DNA of 64,000 bases from Thiobacter sp. AK1. Its GTDB lineage: Bacteria; Pseudomonadota; Gammaproteobacteria; Burkholderiales; Thiobacteraceae. Below are positions 48,086 to 54,811 of the stretch, in pieces. Positions within the stretch are counted from its first letter, which is position 1. The number at the start of each line of letters is the position of its first letter. The notes under the pieces are model-generated. The model saw nothing but the letters and a program-made list of their open reading frames with translations, was not told the origin of the DNA and ran no database searches. The position numbers and the translations under genes were made by a program. Where the stretch lies: the NCBI RefSeq assembly GCF_039822265.1, contig NZ_JBAJEX010000001.1:434001-498000 (forward strand). The letters are read 5' to 3'.

Positions 48086-48418
48086 ATGGCGGAAACCCCC
48101 ACGCGCTGGGGCAAAACCCTGTTCTGGGGTCTGCTCGTGGCCCTGCTCTACTGGGGCCTGTTCCATTATCAGGACGCCATCGTGCGTCTCGCCCACACCA
48201 CCACCCAATCCTGTCTGGTGGTGGAAGACGGCAAAGAAGTCTATTACCACAAGCCCACCGCGGAAGCTTGCGCGGCGAAAGGCGGCATCCTGATCGAAGG
48301 CAACCGGTTAAACGTGCTCGTGCCCATCGTGGTCGCCTTCGTCATGTCCTATGCCCATGGGGCTTTCACCGGCATGTTCTGGGATTCCCTGGGACTTAAG
48401 GCCGCCAAAAAGAAATGA
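48086..48418 (+). CDS. Small two-helix membrane protein paired with a TSUP permease
   Basis: A 110-residue protein with helices at about 11-28 and 76-97 and a central extracytoplasmic loop carrying two Cys residues (C43 and C62), which could form a disulfide. The sequence QSCLVVEDGKEVYYHKPTAEACAAKGG is not one I recognise. It is 16 bases upstream of the TSUP gene, so it is probably a partner or regulator of that permease. GGGAGCCC precedes the ATG. Confidence 0.75.
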   Translation: MAETPTRWGKTLFWGLLVALLYWGLFHYQDAIVRLAHTTTQSCLVVEDGKEVYYHKPTAEACAAKGGILIEGNRLNVLVPIVVAFVMSYAHGAFTGMFWDSLGLKAAKKK

Positions 48419-48434
48419 CAGGGAGCAAAGCGCG

Positions 48435-49511
48435 ATGGAATTGATCCAGTTCATCGAACTCGACCTCACCGGCGCGATCCTCCTCATTCTCATTGGTTTC
48501 GTGGGAGGCATGGTGTCCGGCTTCATCGGGTCCGGTGGCGCTTTCGTCCTCACACCGGCCATGATGACCCTGGGCGCGCCCGGCATCGTAGCAGTCGCCT
48601 CCAATATCTGCCACAAGTTTCCCAAGGCGCTGGTGGGCGCCATCAAGCGCCACAAATATGGCCAGGTGGACGTGAAGCTGGGTCTGGTAATGGGCGTGTT
48701 CGCGGAGCTGGGCATGCTCTACGGCAAGCACGTAATGACCGGCATCAAAGACCGTTTCGGTGCGGTGGGCACGGATCTCTACGTGTCAGCCATTTTCGTG
48801 GTGGTGCTAGCCATCGTCGGGAGCTTCGTCTATCGCGACTATCGCAAGCTCAAGAGCCATCCCCATGGTGAGGAGCATCGTTTGACTCGGCTGGCGAAAT
48901 GGGTGCAGTCGGTGCACATTCCCGGCACCATGATCTATTTCCCGGGTGCCAAGGCAAAGATCTCTTTCCTGTTCGTCGCCCCCATGGGCTTCGCCACCGG
49001 CATGCTGGCCTCCACCATTGCCGTCGGCGGTTTCATCGGCGTGCCCGCCATGATCTACATCTTCGGCGTGCCCGCCCTGATGGCCTCGGCCACCGAGCTG
49101 GTCATCGCCTTCGTCATGGGGCTGGGCGGTACCATCTTCTACGGTCTCGAAGGGATGGTGGATCTGCGCCTGGCCATGCTGATCCTGCTGGGTTCCCTGT
49201 TCGGCATACAGCTGGGTGCCATCGGCACCACTTACGTGAAAGACTACCAGGTCAAGCTCACCATGGCGGTGATCATGCTCACCGTGCTGTTTAGTCGCCT
49301 GTTCTACATTCCAGGCTATCTGTCCAAGCTCAAACTGATCGAGCCCCTGCCGGAAACCACGGTAAAGACGCTCAAGGTAGCGGGCGATGGTGTGCTCGCG
49401 CTGGCGCTGCTACTGGGGGCGATCACGGTGCTCACCGCCTTGCTCCGGGGCATCGCCGAACATCGCCGCCAGCACGAGGTGCTGAGCGAAAACCAAGGCA
49501 TTGCTCAGTAG
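48435..49511 (+). CDS. TSUP (TauE/SafE) family permease
   Basis: A 358-residue membrane protein with about eight helices and the duplicated TSUP core: FVGGMVSGFIGSGGAFVLTPAMM in the first half and ASTIAVGGFIGVPAMIYIFGVPALMASATELVIAF in the second, separated by a cytoplasmic loop with RKLKSHPHGEEHRL. Members export sulfite, sulfoacetate or related organosulfonates, or import such anions. The ATG at 48435 follows GGGAGCAAAG; the longer frame overlaps the previous gene. It is followed by a terminator, so the pair forms a two-gene unit. Confidence 0.9.
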   Translation: MELIQFIELDLTGAILLILIGFVGGMVSGFIGSGGAFVLTPAMMTLGAPGIVAVASNICHKFPKALVGAIKRHKYGQVDVKLGLVMGVFAELGMLYGKHVMTGIKDRFGAVGTDLYVSAIFVVVLAIVGSFVYRDYRKLKSHPHGEEHRLTRLAKWVQSVHIPGTMIYFPGAKAKISFLFVAPMGFATGMLASTIAVGGFIGVPAMIYIFGVPALMASATELVIAFVMGLGGTIFYGLEGMVDLRLAMLILLGSLFGIQLGAIGTTYVKDYQVKLTMAVIMLTVLFSRLFYIPGYLSKLKLIEPLPETTVKTLKVAGDGVLALALLLGAITVLTALLRGIAEHRRQHEVLSENQGIAQ

Positions 49512-49533
49512 CGCCTGCCGGTGGCCGGTGTGC

Positions 49534-49564
49534 AAAGGCAGCCCGGGGCTGCCTTTGTTTTTTT
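49534..49564 (+). terminator. Rho-independent terminator after the TSUP gene
   Basis: AAAGGCAGCC-CGG-GGCTGCCTTT followed by GTTTTTTT. It ends the small membrane protein/TSUP transcript just before the response regulator gene. Confidence 0.9.
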
Positions 49565-49585
49565 CTAGCGCTAGAATCACCGCTC

Positions 49586-50278
49586 ATGCGCATCCTCATC
49601 ATCGAAGACAATCCGGATCTCGCCGCCAACCTGGTGGAGTACCTAGCGGAGCGAGGCCACGCTGCGGACGTGGCGCAGGATGGCATCACTGGGCTGCATC
49701 TGGCCACGGTCAACGACTACGATGCCATCGTGCTGGACTTGATGCTGCCTGGCATGGATGGCATCACGCTTTGCCGCAAGCTGCGCGAGGAGGCGCACAA
49801 GACTACCCCGGTGCTCATCGTCACCGCCCGTGACGCGCTGGACGACAAGATCGTCGGCCTCGAATCCGGCGCCGACGATTACGTGGTGAAACCCTTTGCC
49901 TTGCGCGAGGTGGAAGCGCGCTTGAAGGCCTTGGCACGACGTGCCCAGAGCCAGGGATTGCAAGCACAGCTGCAGGTGGGCGACTTACGCTTCGATACCG
50001 ACACCCTGAGGATCACCCGTGGCGCGCGGCTGATTCACCTTCCGCCCATTCCCCTACGCCTGCTGGAAACGCTAATGCGCCATTCGCCGCGAGTGCTAAG
50101 CCGTGGTGAGCTGGAGCATGCGGTATGGGGTGATACGCCGCCCGACAGCGACGCCCTGCGCGCCCACATGCATCTTTTGCGCCGCGCCATCGACGCGCCG
50201 GGCGAAGCGCCGCTCATCCACACCGTGCGCGGGCTGGGCTATCAGCTCGCAGAAGTCGATGCTGCGGCGGCCCCGTAG
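49586..50278 (+). CDS. OmpR-family response regulator (PmrA/QseB-like)
   Basis: A 230-residue regulator: receiver domain with phospho-acceptor D51 in VLDLMLPGMDG, acidic pocket IIEDN, switch Thr in TARDA and Lys in DDYVVKPF; winged-helix domain about 130-225 (LLETLMRHSPRVLSRGELEHAVWGD and THTVRGLGYQL-type ending). It overlaps the kinase gene by 20 bases. Four 11-bp-spaced half-sites downstream of the kinase gene fit the PmrA/QseB recognition pattern, so it probably controls the second SulP gene. Confidence 0.93.
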   Translation: MRILIIEDNPDLAANLVEYLAERGHAADVAQDGITGLHLATVNDYDAIVLDLMLPGMDGITLCRKLREEAHKTTPVLIVTARDALDDKIVGLESGADDYVVKPFALREVEARLKALARRAQSQGLQAQLQVGDLRFDTDTLRITRGARLIHLPPIPLRLLETLMRHSPRVLSRGELEHAVWGDTPPDSDALRAHMHLLRRAIDAPGEAPLIHTVRGLGYQLAEVDAAAAP

Positions 50279-51542
50279 CCTGCGGCTGCGGGTCGCGTTC
50301 GCCTTTGCCTGGTTCGGTGCGCTAATCAGCCTCTTGCTCGCCACCGGCCTATACCTCTCGGCGCGCGATCTCGGCACGCGGCTGATGGACGAGACCCTGC
50401 AGGCTGAGCTGGAAGACTACCTCGCCCGCCGCGCGCGCAATCCCCATTCCCTGCCTCCCCACACCCTGATGCTGCAAGGCTACGTGATCGGCCCCGGCTC
50501 AGAAACGGACGCGCCGGAGGCATTGCGGCGCCTGCCGCCAGGCCGGCACGAGCTGCTTCTTCAGGGCCGCCCCTACCGCGTCGCCGTCGCGCAACGCGCG
50601 GGCGTACGCTACGTCATGCTATTCGACGCAACGCCCCACATCGAGCGAGAACGCCGCTTCCTGCTGGTGCTCAGTGCGGCCGTGTTGATCATGACCCTGG
50701 TCTCCGCTGCGGGCGGCTACTGGCTCGCGGGGAGCGTGGTGGCACCGGTCACTCGGCTGGCGCGGGAGATTTCCGGCGCCGCGCCAGAAGCTGAGGCGCC
50801 AGCGTTGGCCAGTCATTTCGGCGAGGACGAGCTGGGGGAGATGGCACGCGCCTTCGATGGCTACATCGCGCGCTTGCGTGCTTTCATCGACCGGGAACGG
50901 GCCTTCACCGCCGACGTCAGCCACGAGCTGCGCACACCGTTGGCAGTGATCCAGGGCGCAGCGGAAGTGCTGGCGGACGACCCGGCTCTGAACGAACGCC
51001 AGCAGTCGCGCATCGAACGCATCGCCCGCGCCAGCCGGGACATGGTGGAGCTGATCACGGCGCTGCTGCTTTTGGCGCGCGAGGAAACGGCGCGCGCCCA
51101 GCCCGACGAGCAGTGCTCGGTGAAAGAAGTTCTGCTGGAATGCGTGGAGCGTCACCGCCATCTCATCGAGGGCCGCCCGGCGCGCCTGGAACTCGACGTC
51201 GCGGCCGAGCCCCTCCTGCCGGCAGAACGCACCCTGCTCGCCATCGTCATCGGCAACCTGGTGCGCAATGCCTTTGCCTACACCGAACAGGGACGTGTGG
51301 AAGTCCAGCTTCTCGCCGATCGCCTGGTGGTGCGGGACACCGGCATCGGCATCAAGGCGGATGAGCTGGCGCGGGTGTTTCAGCGCTACTACCGGGGATC
51401 AGCCAGCACTGGGGCCGGCATCGGCCTGTCGCTGGTAAAACGCATCTGCGACCGCTACGGGTGGCAGGTGCGAATCGACAGCCGGGAAGGCGAAGGCACC
51501 ACCGCTCAACTGGTGTTCGGGGGCCTTGCCGAGCATTCTTAA
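50259..51542 (+). CDS. Sensor histidine kinase
   Basis: A 427-residue kinase: helix about 10-32, a short periplasmic sensor (about 35-130), second helix about 132-155, HAMP, HisKA with phospho-acceptor H222 in ADVSHELRTPLAVI, and HATPase with N box GNLVRNAFAY, VRDTGIGI and GAGIGLSLVKRI. The sensor region is small and has no recognised fold. The start is the ATG at 50259 within the end of the regulator gene; longer frames lie inside that gene. Its stop codon overlaps the first half-site of the predicted operator. Confidence 0.92.
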   Translation: MLRRPRSLRLRVAFAFAWFGALISLLLATGLYLSARDLGTRLMDETLQAELEDYLARRARNPHSLPPHTLMLQGYVIGPGSETDAPEALRRLPPGRHELLLQGRPYRVAVAQRAGVRYVMLFDATPHIERERRFLLVLSAAVLIMTLVSAAGGYWLAGSVVAPVTRLAREISGAAPEAEAPALASHFGEDELGEMARAFDGYIARLRAFIDRERAFTADVSHELRTPLAVIQGAAEVLADDPALNERQQSRIERIARASRDMVELITALLLLAREETARAQPDEQCSVKEVLLECVERHRHLIEGRPARLELDVAAEPLLPAERTLLAIVIGNLVRNAFAYTEQGRVEVQLLADRLVVRDTGIGIKADELARVFQRYYRGSASTGAGIGLSLVKRICDRYGWQVRIDSREGEGTTAQLVFGGLAEHS

Positions 51543-51576
51543 CGCTTTCTTGATGCTTGTTTGACCAGGGTTTGAC
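51538..51576 (+). promoter_or_regulatory. Four 11-bp-spaced half-sites, predicted response-regulator operator
   Basis: CTTAAC (51538), CTTGAT (51549), TTTGAC (51560) and TTTGAC (51571) recur at exactly 11-bp intervals. OmpR-family regulators bind direct repeats with one-helical-turn spacing, and PmrA/QseB boxes are CTTAAn-N5-CTTAAn. The array lies 50-90 bases before the second SulP start. Confidence 0.6.
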
Positions 51577-51625
51577 GGGCGGCCGGCTAGCATCAACTGT
51601 CTTTCCCACCGACCACGCGCCTGTC

Positions 51626-53422
51626 ATGCACGATTACACCGCCACGCTCTACCGCATCCTGCCCTTTTTGCGCTGGTGGCCGCGGGTGAACCGGCAGACG
51701 CTGCGATCGGATGCCATCGCCGGTCTCACCGGCGCGCTCATCGTCCTGCCACAGGGGGTCGCCTTCGCCACCATCGCCGGCCTGCCGCCCCAGTACGGCC
51801 TGTACGCCGCCATGGTGCCCGCCGTCATCGCCGCCCTGTTCGGCTCCAGCTGGCACCTGGTCTCCGGCCCCACCACCGCCATCTCCATCGCGGTGTTCGC
51901 CTCCGTCGCCCCCCACGCCACCCCAGGCAGCCCCGAGTTCATCAAACTGGTCCTCACCCTCACCTTCCTGGTGGGCGTGTTCGAACTCCTCCTCGGCCTC
52001 GCCCGCATGGGCACCCTGGTCAACTTCATCTCCCACACCGTGGTCATCGGCTTCACCGCCGGTGCTGCCGTGCTCATCGCCGGCAGCCAGATCAAGAACT
52101 TCTTCGGGCTGCCCATTCCCCGTGGCACGCCCTTCCACGAAACCATTCATCAACTATTCCTGCATCTGGGCGAAATCAACCCCTTTGTGACGACAGTGGC
52201 GATGGTGACCCTGCTCTCGGGCATCCTGGTCAAACGCTACCTGCCGCGCTTTCCCTACATGATCGCGGCCATGCTGGTGGGGAGCGTGTTTGCCGTCTGG
52301 CTCAATGGCATGCTGGGCGCAGAAGTCACCCACATCAAGACCGTCGGCGCCTTGCCCGCGGGGCTGCCGCCCCTCTCGCTTCCCGACCTCAGCCCGCAGG
52401 CTTTGCGCAACATGTTCTTTCCGGCGCTGGTCGTGACCATGCTGGCGCTCACCGAGGCCGTGTCCATTTCCCGCGCCATCGCCGCCAAGTCCGAGCAGCG
52501 CATCGATGGCAACCAGGAATTCATCGGTCAGGGCCTGTCCAACATCCTAGGTAGCTTCTTCTCCAGCTACGCCTCTTCGGGCTCCTTCAATCGCAGCGGC
52601 GTCAACTACGCCTCCGGCGCCCAGACCCCCCTGGCCGCCGTGTTCGCTTCCCTCGCCCTGGTGCTGATCCTGCTTCTGGTCGCACCGCTGGCTGCCTACC
52701 TGCCCACCGCCGCCATGGCCGGCATCTTGTTCCTGGTGGCTTGGGGCCTGATCGATTTCCATCACATTCACGCCGTGATGAAGGCCAGCCGCGTGGAAAG
52801 CCTGATTCTCTGGGCGACCCTGATTGGCACGCTGATCGATTTGGAAAAAGGCATCTTCGTCGGCATCATCCTGTCTTTGGGCGCCTACCTGTACCGCACC
52901 TCGCGCCCGGGCATCCAGCCCGTGGTACCGGATGACCAACCGGGCAGCTACCACTACATTGACGCAGCCGGGCGCCCGGAGTGTCCCCAGGTGAAACTGC
53001 TGCGGGTCAACGGCTCGATTTTCTTCGGCGCCGTCAACCACGTGCAGCAGCAGTTGCAGCAGGTGGACGAGATCAACCCGCAGGCACGGCATCTGGTGAT
53101 TCTCGCCTCCGGCATCAACTTCGTAGACATCGCTGGCGCCGAGATGCTGGCCCAGGAAGCCCGGCGGCGCAGGAAGATGGGAGGCGGTCTCTACTTCTAC
53201 CGGATCAAGGATAGTGTGCGGGAAATGCTGGCCAAGGGCGGGTGGCTAGACGAAATCGGCGAGGACAATCTGTTCCCGGCTCGCGCCGACCCCATGCAGC
53301 GCATCTATCCTTTGCTCGATGCCGGGATCTGCGCCTGCTGCGACAAGCGCATCTTCGAAGTCTGCAGAGCCACCAGCGCCACCGAGCTGACGCGGCCCAC
53401 GCTGCGCCGCGCCGCGGGATGA
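51626..53422 (+). CDS. SulP family anion transporter with STAS domain and Cys tail (copy 2)
   Basis: A 598-residue paralogue of the gene at 46209: the same SulP membrane domain, STAS domain (GINFVDIAGAEML) and C-terminal Cys tail (C569-x2-C572-x7-C580, plus C571). The ATG at 51626 gives MHDYTATLYRILPFLRW; the longer frame overlaps the operator array. Divergence from copy 1 is confined to parts of the membrane domain (after GSQIKNFFG, and before FFPALVVTM) and the C-terminal third, which may tune substrate or regulation. It overlaps the universal stress protein gene by four bases. Confidence 0.92.
   Translation: MHDYTATLYRILPFLRWWPRVNRQTLRSDAIAGLTGALIVLPQGVAFATIAGLPPQYGLYAAMVPAVIAALFGSSWHLVSGPTTAISIAVFASVAPHATPGSPEFIKLVLTLTFLVGVFELLLGLARMGTLVNFISHTVVIGFTAGAAVLIAGSQIKNFFGLPIPRGTPFHETIHQLFLHLGEINPFVTTVAMVTLLSGILVKRYLPRFPYMIAAMLVGSVFAVWLNGMLGAEVTHIKTVGALPAGLPPLSLPDLSPQALRNMFFPALVVTMLALTEAVSISRAIAAKSEQRIDGNQEFIGQGLSNILGSFFSSYASSGSFNRSGVNYASGAQTPLAAVFASLALVLILLLVAPLAAYLPTAAMAGILFLVAWGLIDFHHIHAVMKASRVESLILWATLIGTLIDLEKGIFVGIILSLGAYLYRTSRPGIQPVVPDDQPGSYHYIDAAGRPECPQVKLLRVNGSIFFGAVNHVQQQLQQVDEINPQARHLVILASGINFVDIAGAEMLAQEARRRRKMGGGLYFYRIKDSVREMLAKGGWLDEIGEDNLFPARADPMQRIYPLLDAGICACCDKRIFEVCRATSATELTRPTLRRAAG
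51649..52095 (+). repeat. Gene-conversion block A, SulP copy 2
   Basis: Partner of 46259-46705, two mismatches in 447 bases. Confidence 0.9.
52418..52767 (+). repeat. Gene-conversion block C, SulP copy 2
   Basis: Partner of 47028-47377, three mismatches in about 350 bases. Confidence 0.9.
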
Positions 53423-53886
53423 GCATGCAGGCCTATCGACGCATCCTCGCCTTTATCGAACTCACGCCGGAAGGAGAACAAGTGGCGCGCCGCGCCGCGG
53501 CCTTGGCCCAGGCCACCGGGGCGCGCCTGGCACTCGCCACCGTGGTCGACACGACCGGCGAGGAAACCACCCTGGCACCCGTGCTCACCCCAGGCCAGGC
53601 CCGCGCGGCACTGGCGGCGACGTTGGAACACCGGCTCGCCCTTCTCGCTACGCGGATCGGCGCGCAAAAGGCCGAGTCGCTCGCTCTCGCCGGCCCACTT
53701 GGTACCATGATCGAAGAACTGCTGCAACGGTGGCAGCCGGAACTGGTGCTGGCGGCTGCCCACCAGACTTTCGGCCTTAACCGGCGTAGCCAGCGCGGTC
53801 CATCCTACGACCTGCTGCTGGTGCAGCTTCCGCCGCCTGCCACCTTTACTGGCCGTCTGGTACGGGCGCTCGTCGCCGCATTCTGA
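53419..53886 (+). CDS. Universal stress protein domain protein
   Basis: A 155-residue UspA-like protein: YRRILAFIELTPEGEQVARRAAALAQATGARLALATVVD forms the first half of the alpha/beta fold and PELVLAAAHQTFGLNRR...SYDLLLVQLP the second. The usual ATP-binding G-x2-G-x9-G-S/T loop is not recognisable, so it may not bind ATP. The start is the ATG overlapping the SulP stop (ATGA). Coupling to SulP suggests it regulates the transporter. Confidence 0.82.
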   Translation: MSMQAYRRILAFIELTPEGEQVARRAAALAQATGARLALATVVDTTGEETTLAPVLTPGQARAALAATLEHRLALLATRIGAQKAESLALAGPLGTMIEELLQRWQPELVLAAAHQTFGLNRRSQRGPSYDLLLVQLPPPATFTGRLVRALVAAF

Positions 53887-53887
53887 T

Positions 53888-53915
53888 TTGCCAGCTACCC
53901 CTCTACGGTTAAAAT
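53888..53915 (+). promoter_or_regulatory. Possible promoter of the carbonic anhydrase gene
   Basis: TTGCCA (53888-53893), 16 bases, TAAAAT (53910-53915), about 30 bases before the start codon. Confidence 0.45.
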
Positions 53916-53945
53916 AGCGCGTTCTTCTCGATCTTCCCCTCAACC

Positions 53946-54506
53946 ATGATCCGCAAGAATCCCCGCGGCGACCTACCGGTCGTCGCTGCCTCTGCCTTCG
54001 TCGATCCCACCGCCATCCTGTGTGGCAAGGTGTTCGTCGGCGAGAATGTGTTCATCGGCCCCTACGCCGTGATCCGTGCTGACGAGGTGAACGAAGAGGG
54101 TGACATGGAGCCCATTATCATCGGTGCCAACTCCAACATCCAGGACGGTGTGGTCATCCACTGCAAAGCTGGCGGTGGCGTCATCATCGGCGAAGGCACC
54201 TCCATCGCCCACCGTTCCATCGTGCACGGCCCCTGCCGGGTGGGCAACAATGTGTTCATCGGTTTCAACTCGGTGCTGTTCAACTGCAGCGTGGGTGACG
54301 GCTCCGTGGTACGCCACAACTCCGTGGTAGAAAACTGCAGCGTGCCGCCCGGCTTCTACATTCCCTCCACCGTCAACATCCATTCCGATGCCGAGCTCGC
54401 CCGCATCGAACGGGTAAGCCCCGACGTGGCCGGCTTCTCGGAATCGGTCGCCGAAGCCAACCGCGAGCTGGTCAAAGGCTACAACCGCATCCGCAACGAG
54501 TTCTGA
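53946..54506 (+). CDS. Gamma-class carbonic anhydrase (left-handed beta-helix)
   Basis: A 186-residue hexapeptide-repeat protein with a C-terminal helix. The zinc/iron ligands of the Cam family are in place: H72 (VVIHCK), H89 and H94 (SIAHRSIVHGP, the five-residue spacing of the archaeal enzyme), plus R45 (VIRADEV) and Q66. It lacks the acidic loop of Cam and so resembles the CamH subclass. It should hydrate CO2, and with the two SulP transporters upstream it suggests inorganic carbon handling. CamH activity varies, so catalysis is inferred. Confidence 0.85.
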   Translation: MIRKNPRGDLPVVAASAFVDPTAILCGKVFVGENVFIGPYAVIRADEVNEEGDMEPIIIGANSNIQDGVVIHCKAGGGVIIGEGTSIAHRSIVHGPCRVGNNVFIGFNSVLFNCSVGDGSVVRHNSVVENCSVPPGFYIPSTVNIHSDAELARIERVSPDVAGFSESVAEANRELVKGYNRIRNEF

Positions 54507-54514
54507 GCGGGCTT

Positions 54515-54706
54515 TTAGCTCCGGCCGCTGCCGCGGATCAGCCATTCCGGCAGCTTGCGGTCGCCTGCGTGATCGATGATGTACTGCCGGATCAGACGCC
54601 GTACCACCTGGGACGGTGTGAGATCCTGCTGGGCGCAGATTTCCTCGAATAGCTTCTTCTTGCGGGGATCGATCAGGATAGTGAGGCGGGCAGTGCGCTG
54701 TTCCAT
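54515..54706 (-). CDS. Ribbon-helix-helix (CopG-like) regulator
   Basis: A 63-residue protein, ARLTILIDPRKKKLFEEICAQQDLTPSQVVRRLIRQYIIDH: a beta strand and two helices of the ribbon-helix-helix DNA-binding fold, with a basic strand for major-groove contact. It is divergent from the hydrogenase-like operon, and a perfect 19-bp palindrome lies between them, so it probably regulates itself and that operon. No toxin or antitoxin partner is adjacent. No strong ribosome site is visible. Confidence 0.8.
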   Translation of the reverse strand: MEQRTARLTILIDPRKKKLFEEICAQQDLTPSQVVRRLIRQYIIDHAGDRKLPEWLIRGSGRS

Positions 54707-54736
54707 GGCGAATCTTGAAAGACGGGACCTGCCCAG

Positions 54737-54755
54737 ATGTTAATACAATTAACAT
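54737..54755. promoter_or_regulatory. Perfect 19-bp palindrome, predicted operator
   Basis: ATGTTAAT-ACA-ATTAACAT, perfect on both arms, with another TTAACA half-site at 54771-54776. It ends at the -35 box of the hyf-like promoter and lies 31 bases before the ribbon-helix-helix gene start, so it fits an operator for that regulator. Confidence 0.7.
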
Positions 54756-54783
54756 TGAAGCCGCAACCGCTTAACACTAGAAT
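54755..54783 (+). promoter_or_regulatory. Probable sigma70 promoter of the hydrogenase-related operon
   Basis: TTGAAG (54755-54760), 17 bases, TAGAAT (54778-54783), with a start expected near 54790, 22 bases before the first gene. The palindrome 54737-54755 touches the -35 box. Confidence 0.65.
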
Positions 54784-54811
54784 CAGCGCACCACATTCCC
54801 GATGATGGCCC

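Noticed and set aside
52981-53214. Further alternative frames inside the SulP genes
   Set aside because: High-GC shadows of the SulP coding frame; they recur in both copies only because the DNA blocks are nearly identical.
54515-54706. Ribbon-helix-helix gene as an antitoxin
   Set aside because: No adjacent toxin-like gene; the divergent partner is the hyf-like operon and the palindrome suits a repressor.
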